Source: Candidatus Heimdallarchaeota archaeon AB_125 (GTDB taxonomy: Archaea; Asgardarchaeota; Heimdallarchaeia; Heimdallarchaeales; Heimdallarchaeaceae). Taken from it: a DNA stretch of 6,062 bases. The DNA lies in NCBI GenBank assembly GCA_001940755.1, contig MEHH01000172.1, forward strand, positions 1-6,062. The letters run 5' to 3'. Positions 1-5,572 of the stretch are shown piece after piece (within the stretch, counting starts at the first letter, position 1; the number at the start of each line of letters is the position of its first letter). The position numbers and the translations under genes are program-made. Under the pieces are notes generated by a model. It searched no databases. It saw only the letters and a list, made by a program, of their open reading frames with translations, and had not been told where the DNA came from.

Positions 1-461
1 TCTTTGGGATGAACTTTGGAAGAAATATCTTAAAATACATAAGCAGTTACGGTTTTCTAAATTGAGAGTTTCCTATGCATGGATTTGATGTTTCCCGTCA
101 CTTTGGGACAAAGCCTAATTTTAACTTTTCATTACGAATCACTGAAAAAACTTGACTTAGTTACTGCTGCCATCGATGATGGATTCAATAGAAATATTAC
201 TGAACGCAGGCGGGCTCCAAATGATGCGCTTGAGAGTGGGGATTGTTCGCCGCGCCCGGCTTGAGAAAAAAGATGTTCTGAATTGTTTGAGCTATGATGA
301 ACTGAAAAATATGAAAAAAGCTAGAAAGGTTAGGCCATTATCTCTAAACCTTGGCAACTGTCCACGATTATCTCTCCATTTCTGTTTATCCTAAAGCGAG
401 AAGCTATTATGCATAAAAAGACAGAACGCAGAGCAATATCGGAGGGAAGGCTTTATGATAA
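1..461. other. Gene-poor stretch, no supportable gene
   Basis: No convincing gene is seen on either strand. Two short plus-strand frames (79-264 and 176-394) overlap each other out of register. Their predicted peptides are rich in Arg and Cys, show no recognisable domain and have no start signal, so I treat them as chance. The stretch contains a small GC-rich island around 247-261, unusual against the AT-rich background. It has no tRNA-like T-loop and no clear repeat array. The minus-strand transcript from the right must end here: T-runs on the minus strand lie at 415-419 and near 265-270. It could be decayed coding sequence, but I cannot identify a parent. Confidence 0.55.
405..421 (-). terminator. 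Possible U-tract terminator of the left minus-strand pair
   Basis: About 45 nt past the stop codon at 462, the minus strand reads CTTTTTATGCATAATAG. This is a five-T run beside the 10-base palindrome TTATGCATAA (407-416). It could end transcription of the two-gene unit, but the T-run precedes the palindrome in the direction of transcription, which is not the classic bacterial order. A short T-run alone could act as an archaeal terminator. The support is weak. Confidence 0.2.
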
Positions 462-1139
462 TTATTCGATGGGAGAAATAAGGTAATCAGCCAGTTGGTT
501 CAGTTTTTCCTTATTTTTTTTTGACAGAAGGCTTTTTTGATACTCCTTTATTTTTTCTCTTTCCTTTACTTCTATTATTTCAATATCCTCAGGGAGTCTG
601 GAAATAATCTCATGATGAGCTCCTAAAAATAGGACTCCTGTTTCTCCTTCTCCCAAAGTCTTATCTATAGTCTGAGCAATAAATTCATCTCTTTCTCTTA
701 GCAATTTCTTTTTATGAAATTTATAATTCAGAGCGGCTATTATTTTTTTAAAATATTTTCTTGTTTTGGCTAACTTGATGATATAATCATATTCCCTTTT
801 CACTAAAGAGAATTCCTCCGTTCTTACCAGTTGAGCTCCTTGGCTTAGGAGCTTTGAGATAATTTCATAGTTTTTGCTCCCTTTTTTTACCCCCTCAGAG
901 ACAATCTTCTGACCTATTTCTTCATCAGCCACTAACCCATCTTGATATATTTTAAAACCTTTTACTCCAAGAGAACCAAAATAGTGAGCGACAGAATCCC
1001 AAAATCCTAATATGGCTTCCTTGTGTCTTTTCCAATCCTTCTCTCCAAACAAGGTCCTACCCTTCTTATCTACTTCAGAAGCAATGTCGCCCAGGTCAGC
1101 GCTTACATGAATAATAGGGATATAAATCAATTTTCTCAC
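462..1139 (-). CDS. Uncharacterised protein with TraB/TIKI-like end motifs
   Basis: The protein is 225 residues, probably soluble (no signal peptide or membrane helix), and I do not know its function. It opens with a beta-strand and histidine, RKLIYIPIIH (residues 2-11). It then has a conserved-looking GFKIYQDG (61-68). Towards the end comes RERDEFIAQTID (148-159) followed by GVLFLGAHHEI (168-178). An N-terminal strand ending in His, an Arg-Asp helix and a late 'hydrophobic strand-GA-H' are the landmarks of the TraB/PrgY, TIKI and erythromycin-esterase-like fold, so membership is plausible but inferred. I chose GTG at 1139 over ATG at 1160. AAAGGA lies 9 nt upstream of the GTG, the protein then starts directly on the first strand, and it begins 1 nt after the upstream stop instead of overlapping by 20 nt. 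It is probably co-translated with the membrane protein. Confidence 0.75.
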   Translation of the reverse strand: MRKLIYIPIIHVSADLGDIASEVDKKGRTLFGEKDWKRHKEAILGFWDSVAHYFGSLGVKGFKIYQDGLVADEEIGQKIVSEGVKKGSKNYEIISKLLSQGAQLVRTEEFSLVKREYDYIIKLAKTRKYFKKIIAALNYKFHKKKLLRERDEFIAQTIDKTLGEGETGVLFLGAHHEIISRLPEDIEIIEVKEREKIKEYQKSLLSKKNKEKLNQLADYLISPIE

Positions 1140-1140
1140 T

Positions 1141-1806
1141 TTAAAAAGTCCTTTTTCCATATCCTTCCCATTTCAATCTTTTGATTTGAAGCTTAAGTCT
1201 TTTAGATTCTTCCTTTTTAAAATTTAGTTCTTCGCGAAGGCTCTTTATTTGATTTCTTTTATCCAAAAGATCAATCTTCTTAAAATCCCTCAATTCTTTC
1301 AACATTTTCCAATAGGTCTTCAACTTCTTTGGTGATTTAACTAAAATTACAGGAAAATTTAGGATGAAATTCAATGTCTCAAGACTTCCCGCCTTCCCTA
1401 AAAATGCTCCCAGAAATATACCTGCCAATAATAATATAACTCCTTCTAATATTATAAATATTACTCCTGCTGTTAGAAAAATTAACAGATTTGTAAAACT
1501 GTTTAGATTTTCAGTTCCCCTTCTTCGTACCCATCTTCGTCTTGCAGAAAGAGTCCCTAATAAAATTAGTGCTAATGAGAGAAAGGCAAATGCTAAGCTT
1601 AGTGATAAATATATTATCTCCTCATCCCCTACGTTATAAATATAGGAAAAAGATCCTGTCAATGTTATTGAAAGAGTTAGAAGAACAAAGCCTAAGACTT
1701 GTAGAAACTCATATCTAATTCCTCTAGATATTGTGATAGTAGCCCATAAGAGTAACACTAAGGAAATGATTCCTATTAATGTCCAGAAGGTTATTGGATC
1801 TATCAC
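1141..1806 (-). CDS. Multi-pass membrane protein with C-terminal basic coiled coil
   Basis: I recognise no family. From the GTG at 1806 the product has 221 residues. Hydrophobic segments lie at about 4-26, 36-58, 63-86 and 105-136, with a weaker one near 145-156. A basic tail (about 158-215) rich in Lys, Leu and Glu is predicted to be coiled coil. The loop RRRWVRRR (89-96) and the basic tail are probably cytoplasmic and the acidic NVGDEE loop (58-63) external. That requires the long 105-156 stretch to cross the membrane twice. Start choice is uncertain: ATG at 1887 adds 27 Cys/Lys/Arg-rich residues, leaves only 17 nt to the divergent gene and covers its promoter plus a perfect hairpin. ATG at 1857 is a third option. 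No start has a good Shine-Dalgarno. It abuts the downstream TraB-like gene by one base, suggesting the two proteins act together, perhaps with this one as membrane anchor. Confidence 0.65.
   Translation of the reverse strand: MIDPITFWTLIGIISLVLLLWATITISRGIRYEFLQVLGFVLLTLSITLTGSFSYIYNVGDEEIIYLSLSLAFAFLSLALILLGTLSARRRWVRRRGTENLNSFTNLLIFLTAGVIFIILEGVILLLAGIFLGAFLGKAGSLETLNFILNFPVILVKSPKKLKTYWKMLKELRDFKKIDLLDKRNQIKSLREELNFKKEESKRLKLQIKRLKWEGYGKRTF
1149..1154 (-). promoter_or_regulatory. Shine-Dalgarno site selecting the GTG start at 1139
   Basis: The minus strand reads AAAGGA, then 9 nt, then GTG at 1139. The site lies inside the last codons of the upstream membrane-protein gene, whose TAA (1143-1141) ends one base before the GTG. 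This is a typical arrangement for termination-reinitiation coupling. It also contrasts with the genes right of 1900, none of which has such a site. Confidence 0.5.
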
Positions 1807-1833
1807 AAATAATAGTTTTCTTCTTTGTTTTTG

Positions 1834-1851
1834 AGTTTTTCTACAAAAACT
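1834..1851. repeat. Perfect 7-bp stem-loop in the divergent region
   Basis: AGTTTTT (1834-1840) and AAAAACT (1845-1851) form a perfect inverted repeat around a CTAC loop. It lies just upstream of the preferred GTG start (1806) of the membrane protein, so it could fold in that mRNA leader or be a binding site. Being made almost wholly of A and T, it may also be chance. If real, it argues against the longer ATG 1887 reading. Confidence 0.3.
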
Positions 1852-1873
1852 AAACATTCTATTGAATTGACAA

Positions 1874-1882
1874 TTTTTATTA
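1874..1882 (+). promoter_or_regulatory. Probable archaeal TATA box for the carboxylesterase
   Basis: TTTTTATTA ends 23 nt before the ATG at 1905, placing the start of transcription at or within a few bases of the ATG. This would give a leaderless mRNA, in keeping with the absence of any Shine-Dalgarno. A competing bacterial-style reading of the same stretch exists: TTGACA at 1867-1872, a 17-nt spacer and TATTAT at 1890-1895, giving nearly the same transcription start. The archaeal reading is preferred because the three other right-hand genes show the same TATA spacing. Confidence 0.45.
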
Positions 1883-1904
1883 AGCATATTATTATTATTT
1901 GCTC

Positions 1905-2630
1905 ATGAGTGAAACTTCAAGCACCAGCTTCCTATTAATACATGGTTTTACAGGTACTCATTATGAGATGAATCCCTTAGCTGAATTCCTTGAAAAACAA
2001 GGTTTTTCTGTTGATAATATTACTCTCCCAGGTCATGAAACATCAATTGATGATCTTAACAAAACCAATTGGACAGAATGGATAGATTTTGCTCAAACTA
2101 AGTTAGATAAAATGAAGAAAAAATATGAGAATGTATATGTTTGTGGTCTTAGTATGGGTGGTGCATTAACATTACTTTTAGGTTCAAGGAACAGAGATTT
2201 AGCAGGTATCATCCCTTTAGCTGCAGTTTACAAAGTTCCTGATTGGAGAATGTATCTTATTATAGGAATTCCATTTCTAGGTTTGATCTATCCAAAACAC
2301 AAAAATGAAGAAACAGGATGGGAAGATTTAGAAGCTCTCTCAACTCACAAAAGTTATGGATATTATCCAATTAGAGCTATAAAACAAATCTACAAACTAC
2401 TTAGAGAGGTAAAAAAATCCATACATAGAATAGAAGTGCCTATACTTGTAGTGAATAGTAAAAATGATCCAGGGATACCTCTTAGTTTCGCTGAAGACAT
2501 TATGAAAACTGTAAACTCAACAGACAAAACTCTAGTTATAATAAATCAAGGGGGGCATGTAATTCCTAAAGATGCTGGAAGACATCAACTCTTTGAAGAA
2601 ATAGAAAAATGGATGGAAAAAAGAAGATAA
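1905..2630 (+). CDS. Alpha/beta hydrolase, Est30-like carboxylesterase
   Basis: This is a 241-residue cytoplasmic serine hydrolase expected to cleave carboxyl esters of short to medium acyl chains or monoacylglycerols. The oxyanion-hole segment is LIHGFTGTHYEM (11-22), followed by the family-typical LPGHETSIDDLN (41-52). The nucleophile elbow GLSMGG puts the catalytic Ser at 83. The acid is Asp188 in NSKNDPGIP and the base is His218 in GGHVI. The order and spacing match the compact Est30/YvaK-type esterases and monoacylglycerol lipases, with a short cap at about 107-160. The length is usual and no key residue is missing. I took ATG at 1905; a TTG two codons upstream (1899) is also in frame but has nothing to favour it. 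There is no signal peptide. The gene ends 5 nt from the stop of the convergent DUF4139 gene. The physiological substrate cannot be read from the sequence. Confidence 0.93.
   Translation: MSETSSTSFLLIHGFTGTHYEMNPLAEFLEKQGFSVDNITLPGHETSIDDLNKTNWTEWIDFAQTKLDKMKKKYENVYVCGLSMGGALTLLLGSRNRDLAGIIPLAAVYKVPDWRMYLIIGIPFLGLIYPKHKNEETGWEDLEALSTHKSYGYYPIRAIKQIYKLLREVKKSIHRIEVPILVVNSKNDPGIPLSFAEDIMKTVNSTDKTLVIINQGGHVIPKDAGRHQLFEEIEKWMEKRR
2604..2624 (-). terminator. U-tract terminator for the DUF4139 gene
   Basis: Just past the DUF4139 stop, the minus strand has T-runs of six (2617-2622) and five (2605-2609). Archaeal RNA polymerase can terminate on such tracts without a hairpin. The tract lies inside the 3' end of the convergent esterase gene, so the two transcripts probably overlap at their ends. 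Confidence 0.35.
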
Positions 2631-2635
2631 GGGAG

Positions 2636-4558
2636 TTAAAGCTCATCAAGTATCTCATAAATTCCATCATCTACAGTGCTTAATTTTTGTTGTAAGTCTT
2701 CAACAAGCTTACGCTTTTTCTCCATTGTTTCAAAAAGATTATTCATGCGCTCAACATATTTAGCTCTCACTTTTGCTTCATCACCTTCAGAAGTGAGAAC
2801 ATTAATAGATTGAGTTATTCTCTGATATTCTTGATCTATTCTAGTGAGATTCGATTGTTCAGAATTTATCTGCTCATTGATTTGGTTTTTATCTTTTCTC
2901 ATTTGTTTGATCTTTTTCAAAATCTGGGCTTGTTTATCAGTTATCGTTTCTAATTTTAATAGTTCATCAAGATACTCATCTGAAACTGATGCAATAGAAA
3001 CACTTTCAGAAGTTTTACGCATGGTTGGAATTGTGACTTTCTTTGTTGTTTTAGCTTCTATAACAATTTTAGAACGGAAATAATTTGCTGTTTCTTTAGT
3101 TTCAATTTTATATTTCTTCTTATCAATCTTGTAACCATATAGTTTTGGAACCTCACAAATCATTGTTTTCTCTTCATCACTCTTGTTATCAATTTCTAAT
3201 TTGTAAAAGGTTTCATTGAGATAAGCTTCAACATAATAATGATCTGAAAGCGAAATTCCTATTTTCTTGGTTGTTGAATCTTCTATTTGTTTGATAGAAA
3301 TATCTTGCTCAACTAAATAGGGTATGATTTGTTTTTCTTCTTTCGGAACTTTATCTAACATTGCTTCTCCCGCATAATTTCCTTTCTCATAAATAGTAAC
3401 AGGACCCGCTTCCCATCCGTAGCCAGTTAAGTTCTCAACTACAATTGCTTTGAATGGATGGGATACATGTTGATTCTTGTTATAGATATTGATTGTTTCT
3501 TTGGGCAATTGTTTCGAATGAAGTAATAGAAAAGCTGATTCACCTTTCTTGATAGTTACTAGTTGTTTTAGGCTGAAAGAAACGCTTTCAGTTGTATCAA
3601 CTATATCAGCAGATACTTCAGCTGCTGGTTCATATTCATATAAATCATCCAAATCAGCTGCTCCTCCTACCATTGCTTCTTTTGCCATAGATTTTTTCAT
3701 GCGTGCTAATCCTCTTCCTGGAGCTGCAGTAGGTGCTGGTGGAGCCATTTCTTCTCTCAATTCATAACTTGTCTCAGGTGTCATTACACTAATACCTGTT
3801 TGTCTTGGACGTTCAACATAAGGACGATCAATAAGCCATGGAGAGCTGACATCATATCTGAAAGAAATTGGCAATCCAGTAATAAGATGAACCTTTGCAT
3901 CTATCCAATCTTGTTGTGAATTATTAGTTACTAAACTCCATAATTCAAACATTACATTCTTTTCGTCAATTGCATAGATTCGATATGTAGATAACCACGC
4001 TGGTAGCTCTGTAAGATAGGAAACATTTACGACTTTCTTTCCTTCTTCAGTGAATGAGATCTTTATGTTCTTGACATTTTCTTTCTTACTTTTGGAAAGT
4101 AAATCAATCTGGTCACTTAGATTCTTGATAAAATACTCTTCTGCTGGAAGTATATATTCAATTGTCTCAGCAGGAATAGGGTGTATCGCTAGATCTTCTG
4201 TCATTAAAAGAACAATCATATTATCTTTACCATTCTCGGATTCTACATATTGATATCCAATCAATTTTCCCTCTAAAGCACCTATTTTTACCTTTGATCC
4301 AGATAACAAATTAAGTATTGATGCAAGAGCATTACCTTTTTGGTCAATCTCTATGCTTTTACTACTATCTGTGTCAAAAGCAATAGATGAAAGCATAGCT
4401 TCTCCTTCTATGTCAACGTGGAAGGTTTTGAGAAAATCATCTTGGTTTCTTACTAATACAGGAAAGAGTACATCTTTCTCTTCACAAGTAGCTCTTGATG
4501 AGAGCCACCCTACACCCATTTTGTAAAGTGTAACTTCATTGACTTCAAATACTACCAT
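2636..4558 (-). CDS. DUF4139 domain protein (MuiA-related), cytoplasmic form
   Basis: The protein has 640 residues. The N-terminal part (about 1-130) begins VNEVTLYKMGVGWLSS and resembles the start of DUF4139-family proteins. The DUF4139 domain follows: YLTELPAWLSTYRIY (181-195), LWSLVTNNSQQDWIDAKVHL (206-225), TGLPISFRYDVSSPW (227-241) and RPYVERP (245-251). It resumes after an insert with LLLHSKQLP (344-352) and GYGWEAGPVTIYEKGNYAGE (379-398). The insert (about 268-325) is a Pro/Ala-rich then acidic low-complexity linker. The C-terminus (about 540-630) is Gln/Lys/Glu-rich coiled coil. Members such as mucoidy-inhibitor MuiA homologues have no established biochemical role. Many bacterial members are exported; no signal peptide or membrane helix is visible here. 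I use ATG at 4558, since the longer frame begins at TTG 4567 with no support. No Shine-Dalgarno is present. It is convergent with the esterase, and 50 nt separate it from the upstream hydrolase gene. Confidence 0.9.
   Translation of the reverse strand: MVVFEVNEVTLYKMGVGWLSSRATCEEKDVLFPVLVRNQDDFLKTFHVDIEGEAMLSSIAFDTDSSKSIEIDQKGNALASILNLLSGSKVKIGALEGKLIGYQYVESENGKDNMIVLLMTEDLAIHPIPAETIEYILPAEEYFIKNLSDQIDLLSKSKKENVKNIKISFTEEGKKVVNVSYLTELPAWLSTYRIYAIDEKNVMFELWSLVTNNSQQDWIDAKVHLITGLPISFRYDVSSPWLIDRPYVERPRQTGISVMTPETSYELREEMAPPAPTAAPGRGLARMKKSMAKEAMVGGAADLDDLYEYEPAAEVSADIVDTTESVSFSLKQLVTIKKGESAFLLLHSKQLPKETINIYNKNQHVSHPFKAIVVENLTGYGWEAGPVTIYEKGNYAGEAMLDKVPKEEKQIIPYLVEQDISIKQIEDSTTKKIGISLSDHYYVEAYLNETFYKLEIDNKSDEEKTMICEVPKLYGYKIDKKKYKIETKETANYFRSKIVIEAKTTKKVTIPTMRKTSESVSIASVSDEYLDELLKLETITDKQAQILKKIKQMRKDKNQINEQINSEQSNLTRIDQEYQRITQSINVLTSEGDEAKVRAKYVERMNNLFETMEKKRKLVEDLQQKLSTVDDGIYEILDEL
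2691..2719 (+). terminator. Possible terminator for the carboxylesterase
   Basis: A short stem TGTAAG/CTTACG (2691-2696 with 2708-2713, one T-G pair) is followed directly by CTTTTT (2714-2719). It sits about 60-90 nt beyond the esterase stop, within the antisense DUF4139 coding region. The stem is short and the loop is 11 nt, so this is only a candidate. Confidence 0.25.
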
Positions 4559-4585
4559 ATTAATCAAATGAGAATTAATCTTATG

Positions 4586-4594
4586 AAATAAAAA
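4586..4594 (-). promoter_or_regulatory. TATA-like element upstream of the DUF4139 gene
   Basis: The minus strand reads TTTTTATTT, ending 28 nt before the ATG at 4558. This is near the spacing expected for a leaderless or very short-leader archaeal transcript. The same T-run lies 15 nt past the stop of the preceding hydrolase gene and could serve as its terminator, so the 50-nt gap may hold both signals. Confidence 0.4.
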
Positions 4595-4608
4595 GGTTAT
4601 TAGAGTAT

Positions 4609-5439
4609 CTAAATTGAATTGATGTAATCGTTAATTGATTCAGAAATCGAATCTTCATTTCCTACTATAAATCGATGTACATCACCATAGCTAATTACTT
4701 TGGATTTTGGATGATAATTAACTAATTTTCTAGAATTATCGGCATCAGTAAACCAGTCATTCTCTGCTAGTAAGATCAACTGAGGTATATCAAGTTCTTC
4801 TTCTCTCCCACGAATATCATAGCGATGGACTAGTTCAATTAATATTCTTAATTGCACAAATAAACTTGTTTCATTAAATCTTCTTAACGAATAATCTATA
4901 TTTCTGACATCATCTGGACTTTTTCGTTTCATATAGACTTTAAGGATGAACATTATCATTTTGTAATACATCCACTGTAGTGGATATGGAAAAAGATTCA
5001 GAACGTCGAACCACCATTTAGTTTTAAATTTCGACTCAGGACTTGCCATTAAGAGAGCTCTTGGTTTTGGACCCTTTTTATCTATATAATATTGGTATGC
5101 AATTGCGGAACCTGCACAACTCCCCCAGAGATAAAATTCAGAACCTTCCAAATTATAGTGAGAAATAATCTGTGCTAGTTCATCTGCTATTATGTTAATA
5201 TTGTACATTCCACGTCGTTTTATAGCCGATGATTTACCATAACCTAGAGGTTCAAACATTATCACATTACTAATTTTCTGAAATGATTGGAGAAGAGGCA
5301 TACGTGCATCTATATTATCTAACCATCCTGGGATCACCAAAATAGTTCTATTCTTATCTTTTTCATCTAAAGAAGGTAGATACCTATGCCTTAATTTTAT
5401 ATGAGGTTTATCTGAAACTAAAAGATATTCATCATCCAT
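4609..5439 (-). CDS. Alpha/beta hydrolase with cysteine nucleophile (GxCxG)
   Basis: The 276-residue protein has an alpha/beta-hydrolase fold. ILVIPGWLDN (33-42) forms the strand and oxyanion loop, and FEPLGYGKS (62-70) is the usual 'D-x-x-G-x-G-x-S'-like segment. The nucleophile elbow is WGSCAGSA (105-112), which places Cys108, not Ser, at the catalytic position. The acid is probably Asp228 in LLAENDWFTD, and His255 in YGDVHRFI is the base. A hydrophobic cap with many aromatics spans about 142-170 and could contact membrane or a lipid substrate. Cys nucleophiles in GxCxG elbows are known in dienelactone hydrolases and in PHA synthases. This protein is too short for a normal PHA synthase, and the substrate is unknown. 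The codon for Cys108 is TGT at 5118-5116, read directly. ATG 5439 is the natural start, with a TATA-like box 24 nt before it. The stop is TAG. Confidence 0.88.
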   Translation of the reverse strand: MDDEYLLVSDKPHIKLRHRYLPSLDEKDKNRTILVIPGWLDNIDARMPLLQSFQKISNVIMFEPLGYGKSSAIKRRGMYNINIIADELAQIISHYNLEGSEFYLWGSCAGSAIAYQYYIDKKGPKPRALLMASPESKFKTKWWFDVLNLFPYPLQWMYYKMIMFILKVYMKRKSPDDVRNIDYSLRRFNETSLFVQLRILIELVHRYDIRGREEELDIPQLILLAENDWFTDADNSRKLVNYHPKSKVISYGDVHRFIVGNEDSISESINDYINSI

Positions 5440-5462
5440 TATAGTGAGTTCTTACTGGCAAT

Positions 5463-5470
5463 TAATAAAT
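5463..5470 (-). promoter_or_regulatory. TATA box of the Cys-nucleophile hydrolase
   Basis: The minus strand reads ATTTATTA, ending 24 nt before the ATG at 5439 and embedded in a longer A/T tract. No Shine-Dalgarno lies between it and the ATG. The position predicts transcription starting at or beside the ATG, a leaderless archaeal arrangement. Confidence 0.5.
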
Positions 5471-5494
5471 AATTCTGAATCCATCTATTTTTGA

Positions 5495-5528
5495 TTTTAG
5501 AGGATTGAGTTTTCATGTTTTTAGAGGA
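5495..5528 (+). repeat. Short direct repeat in divergent promoter region
   Basis: TTTTAGAGGA occurs at 5495-5504 and again at 5519-5528, one start 24 nt after the other, between the divergent hydrolase and DegV genes. The second copy continues into a 15-base word that recurs inside the DegV coding region (6012-6026). It could be a tandem regulator site upstream of the DegV TATA box, but the match is short and the background is AT-rich. Confidence 0.25.
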
Positions 5529-5543
5529 TATTCGCTAGTAATA

Positions 5544-5552
5544 CTTAAAATA
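5544..5552 (+). promoter_or_regulatory. TATA-like element of the DegV gene
   Basis: CTTAAAATA ends 20 nt before the GTG start at 5573. With no Shine-Dalgarno in the intervening bases, transcription probably begins close to the GTG. Spacing agrees with the other right-hand genes. Confidence 0.45.
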
Positions 5553-5572
5553 ACATCTAACTAATTTTTAGT

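Noticed and set aside
327..350. Imperfect stem GGTTAG/CTAAACC as an RNA gene or terminator
   Set aside because: The stem is six pairs with a bulge, with no following T-run and no tRNA or riboswitch landmark.
79..394. Two overlapping plus-strand open frames (79-264 and 176-394)
   Set aside because: They overlap in different frames, have odd composition, no start signal and no recognisable motif. A faint resemblance of the second to a transposase helix-turn-helix start could not be sustained beyond a few residues.
1364..1639. Plus-strand open frame of 91 codons opposite the membrane protein
   Set aside because: It is an antisense shadow of the membrane protein's hydrophobic and basic segments, with no start signal of its own.
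1888..1900. (ATT) run as a microsatellite or mobile-element scar
   Set aside because: It is only four units in an AT-rich promoter region, with no target-site duplication or terminal inverted repeat around it. It is noted only as the possible position of the composition boundary.
2844..4253. Plus-strand open frames opposite the DUF4139 gene (2844-3083, 3549-3767, 4050-4253)
   Set aside because: These are antisense shadows. The minus-strand frame matches a known domain family over its full length.
4970..4985. Perfect inverted repeat ATCCACT-GT-AGTGGAT
   Set aside because: It lies inside the Cys-hydrolase coding region and encodes ordinary residues around Leu-Gln-Trp. There is no start, stop or promoter nearby to give it a role.
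4609..5439. PHA synthase (PhaC) assignment because of the GxCxG elbow
   Set aside because: The protein is shorter than PhaC enzymes and lacks their other recognisable segments. Only the elbow is shared, so only the Cys nucleophile is claimed.
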